The translations under genes were made by a program, and so were the position numbers. From assembly GCA_964626565.1 (NCBI GenBank), contig CAZVFX010000018.1:1-64000 (forward strand): DNA of 64,000 nucleotides, in the 5' to 3' direction. Below, in pieces: positions 53,053 through 61,085 of this stretch (position 1 is its first letter; every line of letters begins with the position of its first letter). This DNA is from CAZVFX01 sp964626565. Its GTDB lineage: Bacteria; Myxococcota_A; UBA9042; CAIXZC01. The notes under the pieces were generated by a model. That model ran no database searches. It was not told the DNA's origin and was given only the letters and a program-made list of their open reading frames with translations.

Positions 53053-54531
53053 GTGCTGCAAACCCTTTCCAAGACTTCCGTCTGCCTGGTGATCCTCACA
53101 TTGGTAGCTTGTGAACTTGAGTTTGAGCCGGAGGTCTACGAAACCGCGTCCGGAGAAGCCTATGTCGAAGCGTGGATACCTCCCGACGTGGTGGAGGTCG
53201 CGGAAGATACCCCCGGAGAGGTCGAAGAAGAGGTAATCCCGGAAGTCATCGAAGAGGTGGTTGAGGACGTGGCTGCAGACGTTGTGCCCGAGGTTGTGGA
53301 CCCGTGCGCGGTGGACACTGATGGTGACGGTGTCGGAAACTGCGAAGACGACGATGACGACAACGACGAGGTCCCTGATTTCGTCGACATCTGCCCCTTG
53401 ACCTACGACCCGGACCAGGACGACGAGGACGATGACGAAATCGGGGATCCGTGCGACCCTGACGATGATAACGACGGGATCCTCGACGAGGACGACATGT
53501 GCCCCAAAGATTGGGATGAGCCGGGGCAACCCCAGATGGACAGCGACGAAGACGGCCTGGGCAACTCCTGCGACCCGGACGACGACAACGACGGGCTTTA
53601 CGACCAGATGGACCCATGCCCCCTGGATTTCAGCCCCAACCCCACCGACCTGGATGGCGACGGAATACCGAGCGCCTGCGACGACGACATGGACGGCGAT
53701 GCCATTGCCAACAAGTGGGACAATTGCGATGAGGTCTTCAACCCGGACCAGGAGGATTTCGACAACGATTGGGACGGTGACGCTTGCGACGACGACGACG
53801 ACAACGACACAATCAAGGACATCATCGATAACTGCCCGGCCCTTTTTAATCCGGTGCAGTGCGACATCGACAGCGACACCATCGGGTCCGATTGCGACGA
53901 TGACAAGGACGGAGACGGCGCGCCCAACCAGATGGACAACTGCTCATATCTGGAGAATCCGACCCAGGAGGACACCGACCAGGACGGTATCGGCGATGAA
54001 TGCGATGAGGACCCGGACGGAGACGGACTGTTCAAGTGGGAAGACCCGTGTGTCCACACCGCGGCCGAAACGTGTGACGACGCTGACGCGGACGGCATAG
54101 CCGAAGAAGATGACAACTGCCCCGACCTGCCCAACGCGCTTCAGACCGACCTGGACGGTGACGGCGTGGGTAATGTCTGCGACCCCGACCTGGACGGAGA
54201 CGGCGTCGACAACGTCGATGACAACTGCCCCTTCGCGACCGGAGGCGGAGCTGATATCGATGGAGATGGCGTCGGCGATGACTGCGACGTCGACATGGAC
54301 GGCGACGGGATCTCCAACATTGGCGACAACTGCATCTCGGTCCCCAACCCGTCTCAGAAAGACACCGACTACGATATGATCGGAAACGCGTGCCAGGATG
54401 ACGATGACAAGGACGGCATCCTGGACGAGCTGGACAACTGCCCCTACTATCCCAATCCCGGTCAAGAGGATAGCGACGAAGACGGCCTGGGTGACAACTG
54501 CGACCCCAAAGTGAGCGTGTTGAATCTCTAG
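53053..54531 (+). CDS. Thrombospondin-type-3 repeat lipoprotein
   Basis: The product is 492 residues from a GTG at 53053, which has GGGGAG six bases upstream and gives a compact signal peptide with lipobox LVAC (Cys about 19). A Val/Glu/Pro-rich acidic stalk (about 35-80) is followed by about 13 calcium-binding thrombospondin-3 repeats (DxDxDGxxDxxDNCP, with Cys pairs) to the C-terminus. Such repeats fold around many calcium ions and are common on the surface of Myxococcota and related bacteria. The SD lies in a 10-bp palindrome, CCCCGCGGGG (53035-53044), which could limit translation. A heptamer array lies directly after the stop. Confidence 0.82.
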   Translation: MLQTLSKTSVCLVILTLVACELEFEPEVYETASGEAYVEAWIPPDVVEVAEDTPGEVEEEVIPEVIEEVVEDVAADVVPEVVDPCAVDTDGDGVGNCEDDDDDNDEVPDFVDICPLTYDPDQDDEDDDEIGDPCDPDDDNDGILDEDDMCPKDWDEPGQPQMDSDEDGLGNSCDPDDDNDGLYDQMDPCPLDFSPNPTDLDGDGIPSACDDDMDGDAIANKWDNCDEVFNPDQEDFDNDWDGDACDDDDDNDTIKDIIDNCPALFNPVQCDIDSDTIGSDCDDDKDGDGAPNQMDNCSYLENPTQEDTDQDGIGDECDEDPDGDGLFKWEDPCVHTAAETCDDADADGIAEEDDNCPDLPNALQTDLDGDGVGNVCDPDLDGDGVDNVDDNCPFATGGGADIDGDGVGDDCDVDMDGDGISNIGDNCISVPNPSQKDTDYDMIGNACQDDDDKDGILDELDNCPYYPNPGQEDSDEDGLGDNCDPKVSVLNL

Positions 54532-54539
54532 CAATAAGC

Positions 54540-54567
54540 TGTGAGCTTTGAGCTGTGAGCTGTGAGC
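54540..54567. repeat. Heptamer array TGTGAGC / TTTGAGC, 4 units
   Basis: Units start at 54540, 54547, 54554 and 54561 (TGTGAGC, TTTGAGC, TGTGAGC, TGTGAGC), with a degenerate unit AATAAGC before them. The array starts 8 bp after a stop codon. Confidence 0.92.
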
Positions 54568-54591
54568 CAACCGGGGGGCCGACGCTGCGCC

Positions 54592-54619
54592 TTGGTTCCT
54601 GCAAGAATCCTGCTATAAT
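54592..54619 (+). promoter_or_regulatory. Sigma-70-type promoter of the beta-barrel gene
   Basis: TTGGTT (54592-54597) and a perfect TATAAT (54614-54619) are 16 bp apart. The start point would be near 54626. Confidence 0.55.
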
Positions 54620-54647
54620 GACGGCAAGCTTGCGTATGAGGCGTCGG

Positions 54648-56231
54648 ATGCTGCGAATCATTACCCGGATCTGTCTGCTGCTGCCAGCCGTATTCGTACT
54701 GGCGGAAGCGGGGCCGGTGCGGAGTCAATCAGGGGTATCCTACTGGTTGGTCGATGATGGCGTTACCGCCTCGCTCCACGGTGACTACCGGGTACGGTTC
54801 GCTTCCGGAAACGAGTTCCTGCTGGATGCGGAAGGGACGGAGCACGACCCCGGAGAGTGGGTCTACCACCGCCTGCGCGTCGAGCCCGAGTTGGAGCTTT
54901 CCGACCGGTTTCTACTGGCCTCCCAACTAGACCTGGTCGACGGCAACATCTGGGGACAGACTTCAGACATAGCCGCTGACTACCTGTTGAATCCACAGGA
55001 TAAGAACCGGGGGTTCGCTTCTTTCGAAATCAGAAAGCTGCATTTGCGCTGGGACACACCTGCAGGCCGGCTCACCGCCGGCCGCCAGACCAGCCGCTGG
55101 GGGCTGGGGATCCTGGCCAACGGGGGCGAGGAAGATACGGTTTTCGCCGACGCCCGCACCGGCGACATCGTGGAACGGGTCATGTTCGCCGCCGATCTGG
55201 CCGGCGGCTGCCAGGACTGCGACAGTGCGGGGCGGCTGGTATTGGCCATTGGCGCAGACCTGGTGCACCGGGACGAAAACGCGGACTACGACGCCGGCGA
55301 CCGCGCCTACCAGGGAGTTGCCTCCCTCTACTATCAGGACGAGGCCCTTTTCGTCGGGGCGTACGGCGTCTACCGCACCCAGGAAGACCGCAAGGAAGTG
55401 CTCTACTCCGCCGAGGCCGATGGAGATGCCGCAATTTCGGCGCCCCTGCCCCGCACCTCTCTTGACGTCTGGGCCATGGACCTGTTCCTGCGTTGGACGA
55501 TGACCGCACCCGGGGTCGCGTTTTCACTGGCAGGGGAAGGACTCTGCATCATCGGAGAAACCACACGCGGGGTGACCGAGGACCACCCGGACGAAATGGC
55601 CATCAGGCAGTTCGGCGGCGCGCTGGAGGCTCGTCTGGAACTACCCGATGCCGGCATAAGAACTGCTCTGGAATCCGGATACGCTTCAGGCGATGGCAAA
55701 TCCACGGACGGTGTAATGAGTGGTCTAAAATTCGATCCCGGCTACCAGGTAGGCATGATCATGTTCGATGAGGTCCTGGACAACGTGTCTGCGTACTGGA
55801 CCCACAACCTGGCAGACCCGGGCGCAGGTGCAGCGCCTCCGTCGGGAGTACGGTATGCGCCGACCAACGGCTCGGTGGCTGGTGCTTTCTACGTCGCGCC
55901 CACGGTTCTCTACAACCCTATCGCCTCCCTGCAGCTTCAGTTGGGCGGCGTATGGGCCATGACCCCACGAGGGCTGGTAGACCCGTATCGCACGGCCTCT
56001 CTCAGCGGCGGGTATCCCGTTACCCCCTTTGACGCCGAGGCCGACACCGCGGTGCTGGGCTACGAAATAGACACCGGGCTGAAATGGGATCTTCCCCTCG
56101 ATTCGGGACCAAAGATGTGTCTCGGCGCCCAGGCGGGGGCATTCCTCCCCGGTGGGGCTCTGGACGGGCCCGGAGGAAAGGGAATGCAGCCGGTTTGGAA
56201 GACCCGCATACTCATGGATCTGGGGTGGTGA
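54648..56231 (+). CDS. Outer-membrane beta-barrel protein
   Basis: The 527-residue product has a signal peptide (MLRIITRICLLLPAVFVLAEAGPVRSQS). Many amphipathic beta strands with aromatic ends follow, and the chain ends in Leu-Gly-Trp, as outer-membrane barrels often do. Segments such as FEIRKLHLRWDTPAGRLTAGRQTSRWGLGIL resemble alginate-export or porin-like barrels. The ATG at 54648 was chosen because it lies behind TGAGG and downstream of the promoter; earlier ATGs at 54618 and 54636 lie inside or just after the promoter. It ends on TGATG, sharing one base with the next gene, so it is coupled to the hydrolase lipoprotein. Confidence 0.72.
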   Translation: MLRIITRICLLLPAVFVLAEAGPVRSQSGVSYWLVDDGVTASLHGDYRVRFASGNEFLLDAEGTEHDPGEWVYHRLRVEPELELSDRFLLASQLDLVDGNIWGQTSDIAADYLLNPQDKNRGFASFEIRKLHLRWDTPAGRLTAGRQTSRWGLGILANGGEEDTVFADARTGDIVERVMFAADLAGGCQDCDSAGRLVLAIGADLVHRDENADYDAGDRAYQGVASLYYQDEALFVGAYGVYRTQEDRKEVLYSAEADGDAAISAPLPRTSLDVWAMDLFLRWTMTAPGVAFSLAGEGLCIIGETTRGVTEDHPDEMAIRQFGGALEARLELPDAGIRTALESGYASGDGKSTDGVMSGLKFDPGYQVGMIMFDEVLDNVSAYWTHNLADPGAGAAPPSGVRYAPTNGSVAGAFYVAPTVLYNPIASLQLQLGGVWAMTPRGLVDPYRTASLSGGYPVTPFDAEADTAVLGYEIDTGLKWDLPLDSGPKMCLGAQAGAFLPGGALDGPGGKGMQPVWKTRILMDLGW

Positions 56232-59200
56232 TGAAGAAACGGGCGCTGGTGGCAATAACGTTGATCCTCGCGGCGTGTACCGCTGAGCCGCCCGCGGGGC
56301 TTGCCCCGGCCGCGACGGAAACGGGAGCGCCGGTGGTGGTTTTCGACCCGGAGGCAAAGCCTCTGCCTGAGATTCCGCTGCCCAACGACCTGGCCACCCG
56401 GCTGGATCCCGACGAACCGGCCACCGGACGTCGTATCAACGTAAGCCTGGACGCGCCCACCGAGATGGAGAGGGAGGTGCGGCGGAAGGCCTCGCTGGCC
56501 AACGGCTTCGGCATAAATTCGCCCATTACCGTCAGCTTCACCAGCCCACTCGATCTGGCCGACTTGAAGGCGCGCCACCAGCACAACCTGGACTTCAAGG
56601 ACGACGCGGTGTTCGTTATTGACGTAACGCCGGGTTCCCCTTCCTACCTGGACCCGGTTCCCCTCGACATGGGGCAGGGGAACTTCCCGGTCACCGTGAA
56701 GGACTTCGACATGTTCTTCATGAACGACCCCCGCGCGGCCAGCACCAACGTGCTGTTCGAGACGGTGGGAGAGGACGTCAACGGCGACGGGATGCTGGAC
56801 CCGTGGGAGGACACCGACTTTGACGGCGTCCTGGACATGCCCAATGTACATCCGGACGATGCGGACCCGGTGGACGCACTCCTCACCTTCTACGAAAAGG
56901 AAACCGACACATTGATCCTCAGGCCCCTCCTGCCGCTGCGCCAGGAAACCACGTACGCAGTGGTTCTCACCAAGCGCCTGGTGGGCCTTGAGGGGGTCCC
57001 GGTTGCCTCGCCCTTCCCCTACATCAACCACGCCAGCCAGAACGATGCGCTGGCGCCTCTCGAAAAAGCACTGCACCAGATCAAATGGGGGATGGATCTC
57101 GAAGACGTGGCGTTTGCATGGACCTTCACCACGCAATCGGTAACCCGTGATCTGGAGGTACTCAGGGCAGGGCTCAACGGCAAAGGAGCTTTCGGCTGGC
57201 TTGCGCCCCACTACCCGGTCAGCGGGGTAACGCTGCACAAGATCAGCGGCCAGGGAAACCAACCGGCGTACCTGGCCCGACTGGGCCAATTCGCGGACAC
57301 GCTGCTGCCCATCGCCGAGGCTGCGGTGGACAACCCCCAGGCCGCCCAGGCGCTGGTAGAAGATCTGAAGCAGATCGACTACCTGGTGGCAGGTCGCTTC
57401 CGCGTCCCGTATTTTCTCGAAGACAAGGACGGCATTGCGACCAAGTCGTACCCCGCGGACGATGACGAAGACTTCCAAATCGATTTGACCAGCGGCGACG
57501 CGGCGGTGGGGGAGCGATGGGTGCCCTTTATCTGCACAATACCGAAGAAGGCTGAGAACTGCGCCAACGGAAGGGAACCTATATGCACGGAACGCCGAGT
57601 CTGCCATGGCGGGAAGTGTGACGAAGAGGAGGTGTGCAACTGCCAGCCGTACCCGGTAGTGATATACGGGCACAGTTACGGTGGCATGAAGTTCGAGGCC
57701 CTCGGCTTTGCCGGCCGGCACGCAGCCTTCGGCCTGGCCACTTGCGCCCTTGATGCACCCGGTCACGGCCTGGACCTGGCCACCCTGCCCATCGACCTGG
57801 GGGAAGGCCAGAAACTGACGGTGGGAGAGGTGCTGGCGCCGTATCTTGATTCGTACGATATTCCCGGCGTGATGAGCGTGCTTTCGGACCACCGGTCCAG
57901 GGACTTGAATAACGACGGCATCCCCGATGCGGGAGCTGATTTCTGGACTCACGACCTGTTCCACACCCGGGATGTGGTGCGGCAGACGGTGGTGGACCAT
58001 CTCCAGTTCCTGCGCATTTTGAGAAGTTTTGACGGAGAGTCGGTGTTGCCGTTCGACGTCGACGGCGACGGGGCCGTGGATCTGGCCGGCGATTTCGACG
58101 GCGACGGTCAGGTAGACCTGGGCGGCCCCGAGGTGAAGTATACCGCCTGGGGCCAATCGCTGGGCGGCCTCGTGTCTCCCATGGTCGCGGCGCTGGAGCC
58201 GGCCATCGAAGCGGTGGCGCCTTCCGCGGGCGGCGCCGGGTTGTTCGACCTGGCTATGCGCGCGACCAACCCGGGAATACCGGAGGCGATGTTCCTCCCG
58301 CTGCTCGGGCCCTTCGTAGTCGGCTACTCTCTAGGCGACGGCAGCTCCGCACTTGCCTTCCTGGTTCAAGACACCAAAGACAACCTCCCTGTGCAATCCC
58401 TGCTACCGTTTCACGAGTTGACGTTGAAACCCGGAGACCTGGCGGTATTGCGAAACCTGAAGAACGGCGGCATGGACTGGGCCGTGGTCAACCATGAGGG
58501 GGGCTTCCGGCTCGCGGTGCCGACGGACGCACTGGGGGCTTCAGACAAGCGCGTCACCCTGGATATGGACCCGACCGGAGGTAAGATCCCGGTAAAAACC
58601 ATGGATACCGAGAGTCTGGGCGACCCCCTGAAGTTGGAAATCTACGACGGGCCGACCAACATGCTGGTGGCCGGCATTTCGCAATTCGGCAACGACGTGA
58701 CCTACCAGGGCGCCACCTATGGTGCAGGTGCGCCGCTGGTGGCGCTGGCCTCAGGACTGGGGCTGAAGCGGGGAACGCCGGAGTTGAGGCGATACCTCAG
58801 CTTTGCCTCCATGATCATGGATCCGGGGGACCCGGTGGGCTACCTTCCACATCTGCGTGGAGACCCGCTGGCTGTTGGCGCCGGAGAAGCATCAACGGGA
58901 GCCGACCCGGGTGCGAGCCTTCTCGTCATTCCGTCGGCGGGCGACACCAACGTTCCCGCGGCGGTGGGCATTGCCCAGGCCAGGGCAGCGGGAATCATCG
59001 AGCTGTTCAAGTCGAGTTCGCGCTACTGCGTTTCCGCTGAAATGTGTGGCGAGGACGTGACCCTGGAGCGCAGTCCGGTGTGCGGATATGTAGGAGAATG
59101 CCTCACGGAAAACCAGGTACTCACCCACCACTACGTCTACGAGGGATTGTTCAACCGCAAGCGGTTCGCAGTCCCGCCCTGGGACGACTACAGGGAGGTG

Positions 59201-59599
59201 GTTTTCGACGTAGACGACTTGGACGACGGGGTGCTCCCCTGGCCGCACTGCGAGTACCCCAATGGGGAAACCGCGCCTCCGTGCACGCCGTTGGTTCCCG
59301 GCATGTACTGCACCGACGGCCCCGGGGCTCCAAGCCTCAAGGAATGGGGCTGGCCACCCCTTAGAGCTACGACCAAGGACAAGAAGTCAGGCATGCGCAT
59401 CTTCCTGGGCTACCGTACCGACTGTCACGGAATCGAGCCGCCCGCACCCCAACGGCAGCCGGACATGCACACTTATTTTGTCAACCTGGTGAGCAACTAT
59501 TTCTACCGCGCTTCGCTGGGCGAAGAGCCGACCAAGGACACCCCGTGGATCCTGGACGACCCGTGCCTGGCCGACAGCAGTTGCGAGAGTTTCCCTTAG
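56231..59599 (+). CDS. Large alpha/beta-hydrolase-fold lipoprotein (virulence-factor-lipase-like)
   Basis: The 1122-residue product has lipobox LAAC (Cys16). An N-terminal beta domain (about 30-320) has Ig-like character and a calcium-loop segment DVNGDGMLDPWEDTDFDG. An alpha/beta-hydrolase core follows. Two nucleophile-elbow-like motifs occur: YGHSYGG (480-485) and WGQSLGG (641-646). By analogy with related lipases the first lies at the oxyanion strand and the second carries the nucleophilic Ser643. Another Asp-rich loop (DVDGDGAVDLAGDFDGDG) lies near 615. The C-terminal part is Cys-containing. It could be a surface lipase or esterase; the substrate is unknown. It is translationally coupled to the barrel gene. 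Confidence 0.75.
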   Translation: MKKRALVAITLILAACTAEPPAGLAPAATETGAPVVVFDPEAKPLPEIPLPNDLATRLDPDEPATGRRINVSLDAPTEMEREVRRKASLANGFGINSPITVSFTSPLDLADLKARHQHNLDFKDDAVFVIDVTPGSPSYLDPVPLDMGQGNFPVTVKDFDMFFMNDPRAASTNVLFETVGEDVNGDGMLDPWEDTDFDGVLDMPNVHPDDADPVDALLTFYEKETDTLILRPLLPLRQETTYAVVLTKRLVGLEGVPVASPFPYINHASQNDALAPLEKALHQIKWGMDLEDVAFAWTFTTQSVTRDLEVLRAGLNGKGAFGWLAPHYPVSGVTLHKISGQGNQPAYLARLGQFADTLLPIAEAAVDNPQAAQALVEDLKQIDYLVAGRFRVPYFLEDKDGIATKSYPADDDEDFQIDLTSGDAAVGERWVPFICTIPKKAENCANGREPICTERRVCHGGKCDEEEVCNCQPYPVVIYGHSYGGMKFEALGFAGRHAAFGLATCALDAPGHGLDLATLPIDLGEGQKLTVGEVLAPYLDSYDIPGVMSVLSDHRSRDLNNDGIPDAGADFWTHDLFHTRDVVRQTVVDHLQFLRILRSFDGESVLPFDVDGDGAVDLAGDFDGDGQVDLGGPEVKYTAWGQSLGGLVSPMVAALEPAIEAVAPSAGGAGLFDLAMRATNPGIPEAMFLPLLGPFVVGYSLGDGSSALAFLVQDTKDNLPVQSLLPFHELTLKPGDLAVLRNLKNGGMDWAVVNHEGGFRLAVPTDALGASDKRVTLDMDPTGGKIPVKTMDTESLGDPLKLEIYDGPTNMLVAGISQFGNDVTYQGATYGAGAPLVALASGLGLKRGTPELRRYLSFASMIMDPGDPVGYLPHLRGDPLAVGAGEASTGADPGASLLVIPSAGDTNVPAAVGIAQARAAGIIELFKSSSRYCVSAEMCGEDVTLERSPVCGYVGECLTENQVLTHHYVYEGLFNRKRFAVPPWDDYREVVFDVDDLDDGVLPWPHCEYPNGETAPPCTPLVPGMYCTDGPGAPSLKEWGWPPLRATTKDKKSGMRIFLGYRTDCHGIEPPAPQRQPDMHTYFVNLVSNYFYRASLGEEPTKDTPWILDDPCLADSSCESFP

Positions 59600-59610
59600 A
59601 CGAGTAGAGC

Positions 59611-60276
59611 ATGAGCAGAATTTCGGATCTTCTGATACCTCACGTCACCGAAGGGCGCCTTGCGCGCATCGATGCGGTGCTGGACCAGCGCACTCGTAAC
59701 TTCGTTGCTGTTTTTGAGCGGGTGTGGGATCCGCATAACATATCTGCCTGCCTGCGCTCTGCCGAGGCGCTGGGAATTCAAGAGATCCACGTGGTGGAGG
59801 CGGACACGCCGTTCAAACCGAGTAAGGACGTGGTTCAAGGTTCGGCAAAATGGCTGGAAATCACTAAACACCGAACTTCGACGGACTGTATTCGCAACCT
59901 CAAAATGCGGGGTTTCACCGTCGCAGCGGGGGCACTCACCGACGACGCGGTTTCCCTGGATGAGTTGGACTTCAACGAACCGATGGCCCTGGCTTTCGGC
60001 AACGAGCATGAAGGTCTGTCCGAGGAGTTCATGGCGCGGTGCGATGTGGTGTTCCGGATCCCCATCCACGGTTTCACCCAGAGCTACAACATATCTGTAT
60101 CTGCGGCCATTTCCATGTACCATGGGGTGCTGGAGCGCACCCGCCTGTTCGGTACAAGCGGCGACCTGACCGAAGAGCAGAAGGACGAACTTAGAGACCG
60201 GTGGCTCATAAAGACTGTGCCCCTGGCCAGAGAGATCCTCAAACGAGACGAAGAAGCAACAAGGAGAGACGGATGA
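59611..60276 (+). CDS. trmH: tRNA (guanosine-2'-O-)-methyltransferase TrmH
   Basis: The 221-residue product has the SPOUT/TrmH motifs: RVWDPHNISACLRSAEALG (motif 1 with catalytic Arg near 53), LAFGNEHEGLS (motif 2, about 129-139) and IPIHGFTQSYNISVSAAISMYH (motif 3, about 152-173). It methylates the 2'-hydroxyl of G18 in the tRNA D loop using SAM. The size is close to E. coli TrmH. It overlaps the following lipoprotein gene (ATGA). Confidence 0.92.
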   Translation: MSRISDLLIPHVTEGRLARIDAVLDQRTRNFVAVFERVWDPHNISACLRSAEALGIQEIHVVEADTPFKPSKDVVQGSAKWLEITKHRTSTDCIRNLKMRGFTVAAGALTDDAVSLDELDFNEPMALAFGNEHEGLSEEFMARCDVVFRIPIHGFTQSYNISVSAAISMYHGVLERTRLFGTSGDLTEEQKDELRDRWLIKTVPLAREILKRDEEATRRDG

Positions 60277-61085
60277 CACACCGCCTGCACACATTTCTTA
60301 TCGCACTTCTACTTATCTCAGCCTCGCTGGCATCGTGCAAGTCCGAGCCTGCGCCACAACCGGCCCAAAAGAGTGCCGCGGCGCCTGAGACCACCGCGGT
60401 GGCTCCCGCCCCTGCCGTTGAAGAACCGCTAAAACTGCTCTTCGTGAACACCAAGTTCAAGGATGAGGTCTCCAAGTCGTACACCGCGATCAGAGACCGG
60501 GTCCAGGAACTCGCCCCCGACTTGAAGATCGAGATCGTTCACTACCGCGAGGTGACTCCTGAGTTTGTGGCCCAATTTGCCCCGGACGCGCTGCTGCTGG
60601 GGCCTCAGGGCACGCCGTGGTGGAAGTACGACCAGGAAAAACTGGCAGCCACCAGGGCGGCAGTGCGGGGGTACCCGGGGCCGATTCTGGGTATCTGCGG
60701 CGGCCATCAGTTCCTCGCCACCACCTACGGCGGCACCGTGGCTCCCATGAAATGCAAGGAAGACCACGATGGCTACCAGGGTTGCCGGAAGGAAGAGGGA
60801 TTCGTCCCCCTCAGAGTACAGAAGGCAGACCCCCTGCTGGCTCGGTTGGGTGAAAACTTTGTCGTCCGGGAGAACCATTACGAAGAGGTGAAGAAGATGC
60901 CGGACGGTTTCGAGGTGCTGGCCTCTTCCGAGATGTGCGGGGTGCAGGCGATCCGGCTGGCCGGCCGACCGGTGTACGGCGTCCAGTTCCACCCCGAGCG
61001 TCACGATTCGGAACATCCCGACGGCAAACAGATACTGCAGAACTTCCTGACCATCGCAGATCTCGTAGAGGGAACCAATGAATAG
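60273..61085 (+). CDS. Exported class-I glutamine-amidotransferase-fold lipoprotein
   Basis: The product is 270 residues from the ATG at 60273, which overlaps the trmH stop and has SD AAGGAG. A lipoprotein signal peptide ends at Cys22 (LASC). An Ala/Pro linker runs to about 50. A class-I GATase fold follows with the triad complete: nucleophilic Cys142 in GICGGHQ, His240 and Glu242 in VQFHPE. Glutamine amidotransferases are normally cytoplasmic, so an exported, lipid-anchored one is odd. It may hydrolyse a gamma-glutamyl bond in the periplasm. The following Cys-rich lipoprotein gene overlaps it by 8 bp. Confidence 0.83.
   Translation: MTHRLHTFLIALLLISASLASCKSEPAPQPAQKSAAAPETTAVAPAPAVEEPLKLLFVNTKFKDEVSKSYTAIRDRVQELAPDLKIEIVHYREVTPEFVAQFAPDALLLGPQGTPWWKYDQEKLAATRAAVRGYPGPILGICGGHQFLATTYGGTVAPMKCKEDHDGYQGCRKEEGFVPLRVQKADPLLARLGENFVVRENHYEEVKKMPDGFEVLASSEMCGVQAIRLAGRPVYGVQFHPERHDSEHPDGKQILQNFLTIADLVEGTNE

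Noticed and set aside
45931..54570. Many long open frames opposite the acidic-repeat genes (for example 45931-46752 and 53944-54570)
   Set aside because: Asp/Gly/Cys-rich repeats in GC-rich DNA leave the other frames open. They lack RBS and recognisable domains.
56060..58156. A 698-residue minus-strand frame opposite the hydrolase gene
   Set aside because: The plus strand has a signal peptide, hydrolase motifs and coupling to the barrel gene; the minus frame has none.
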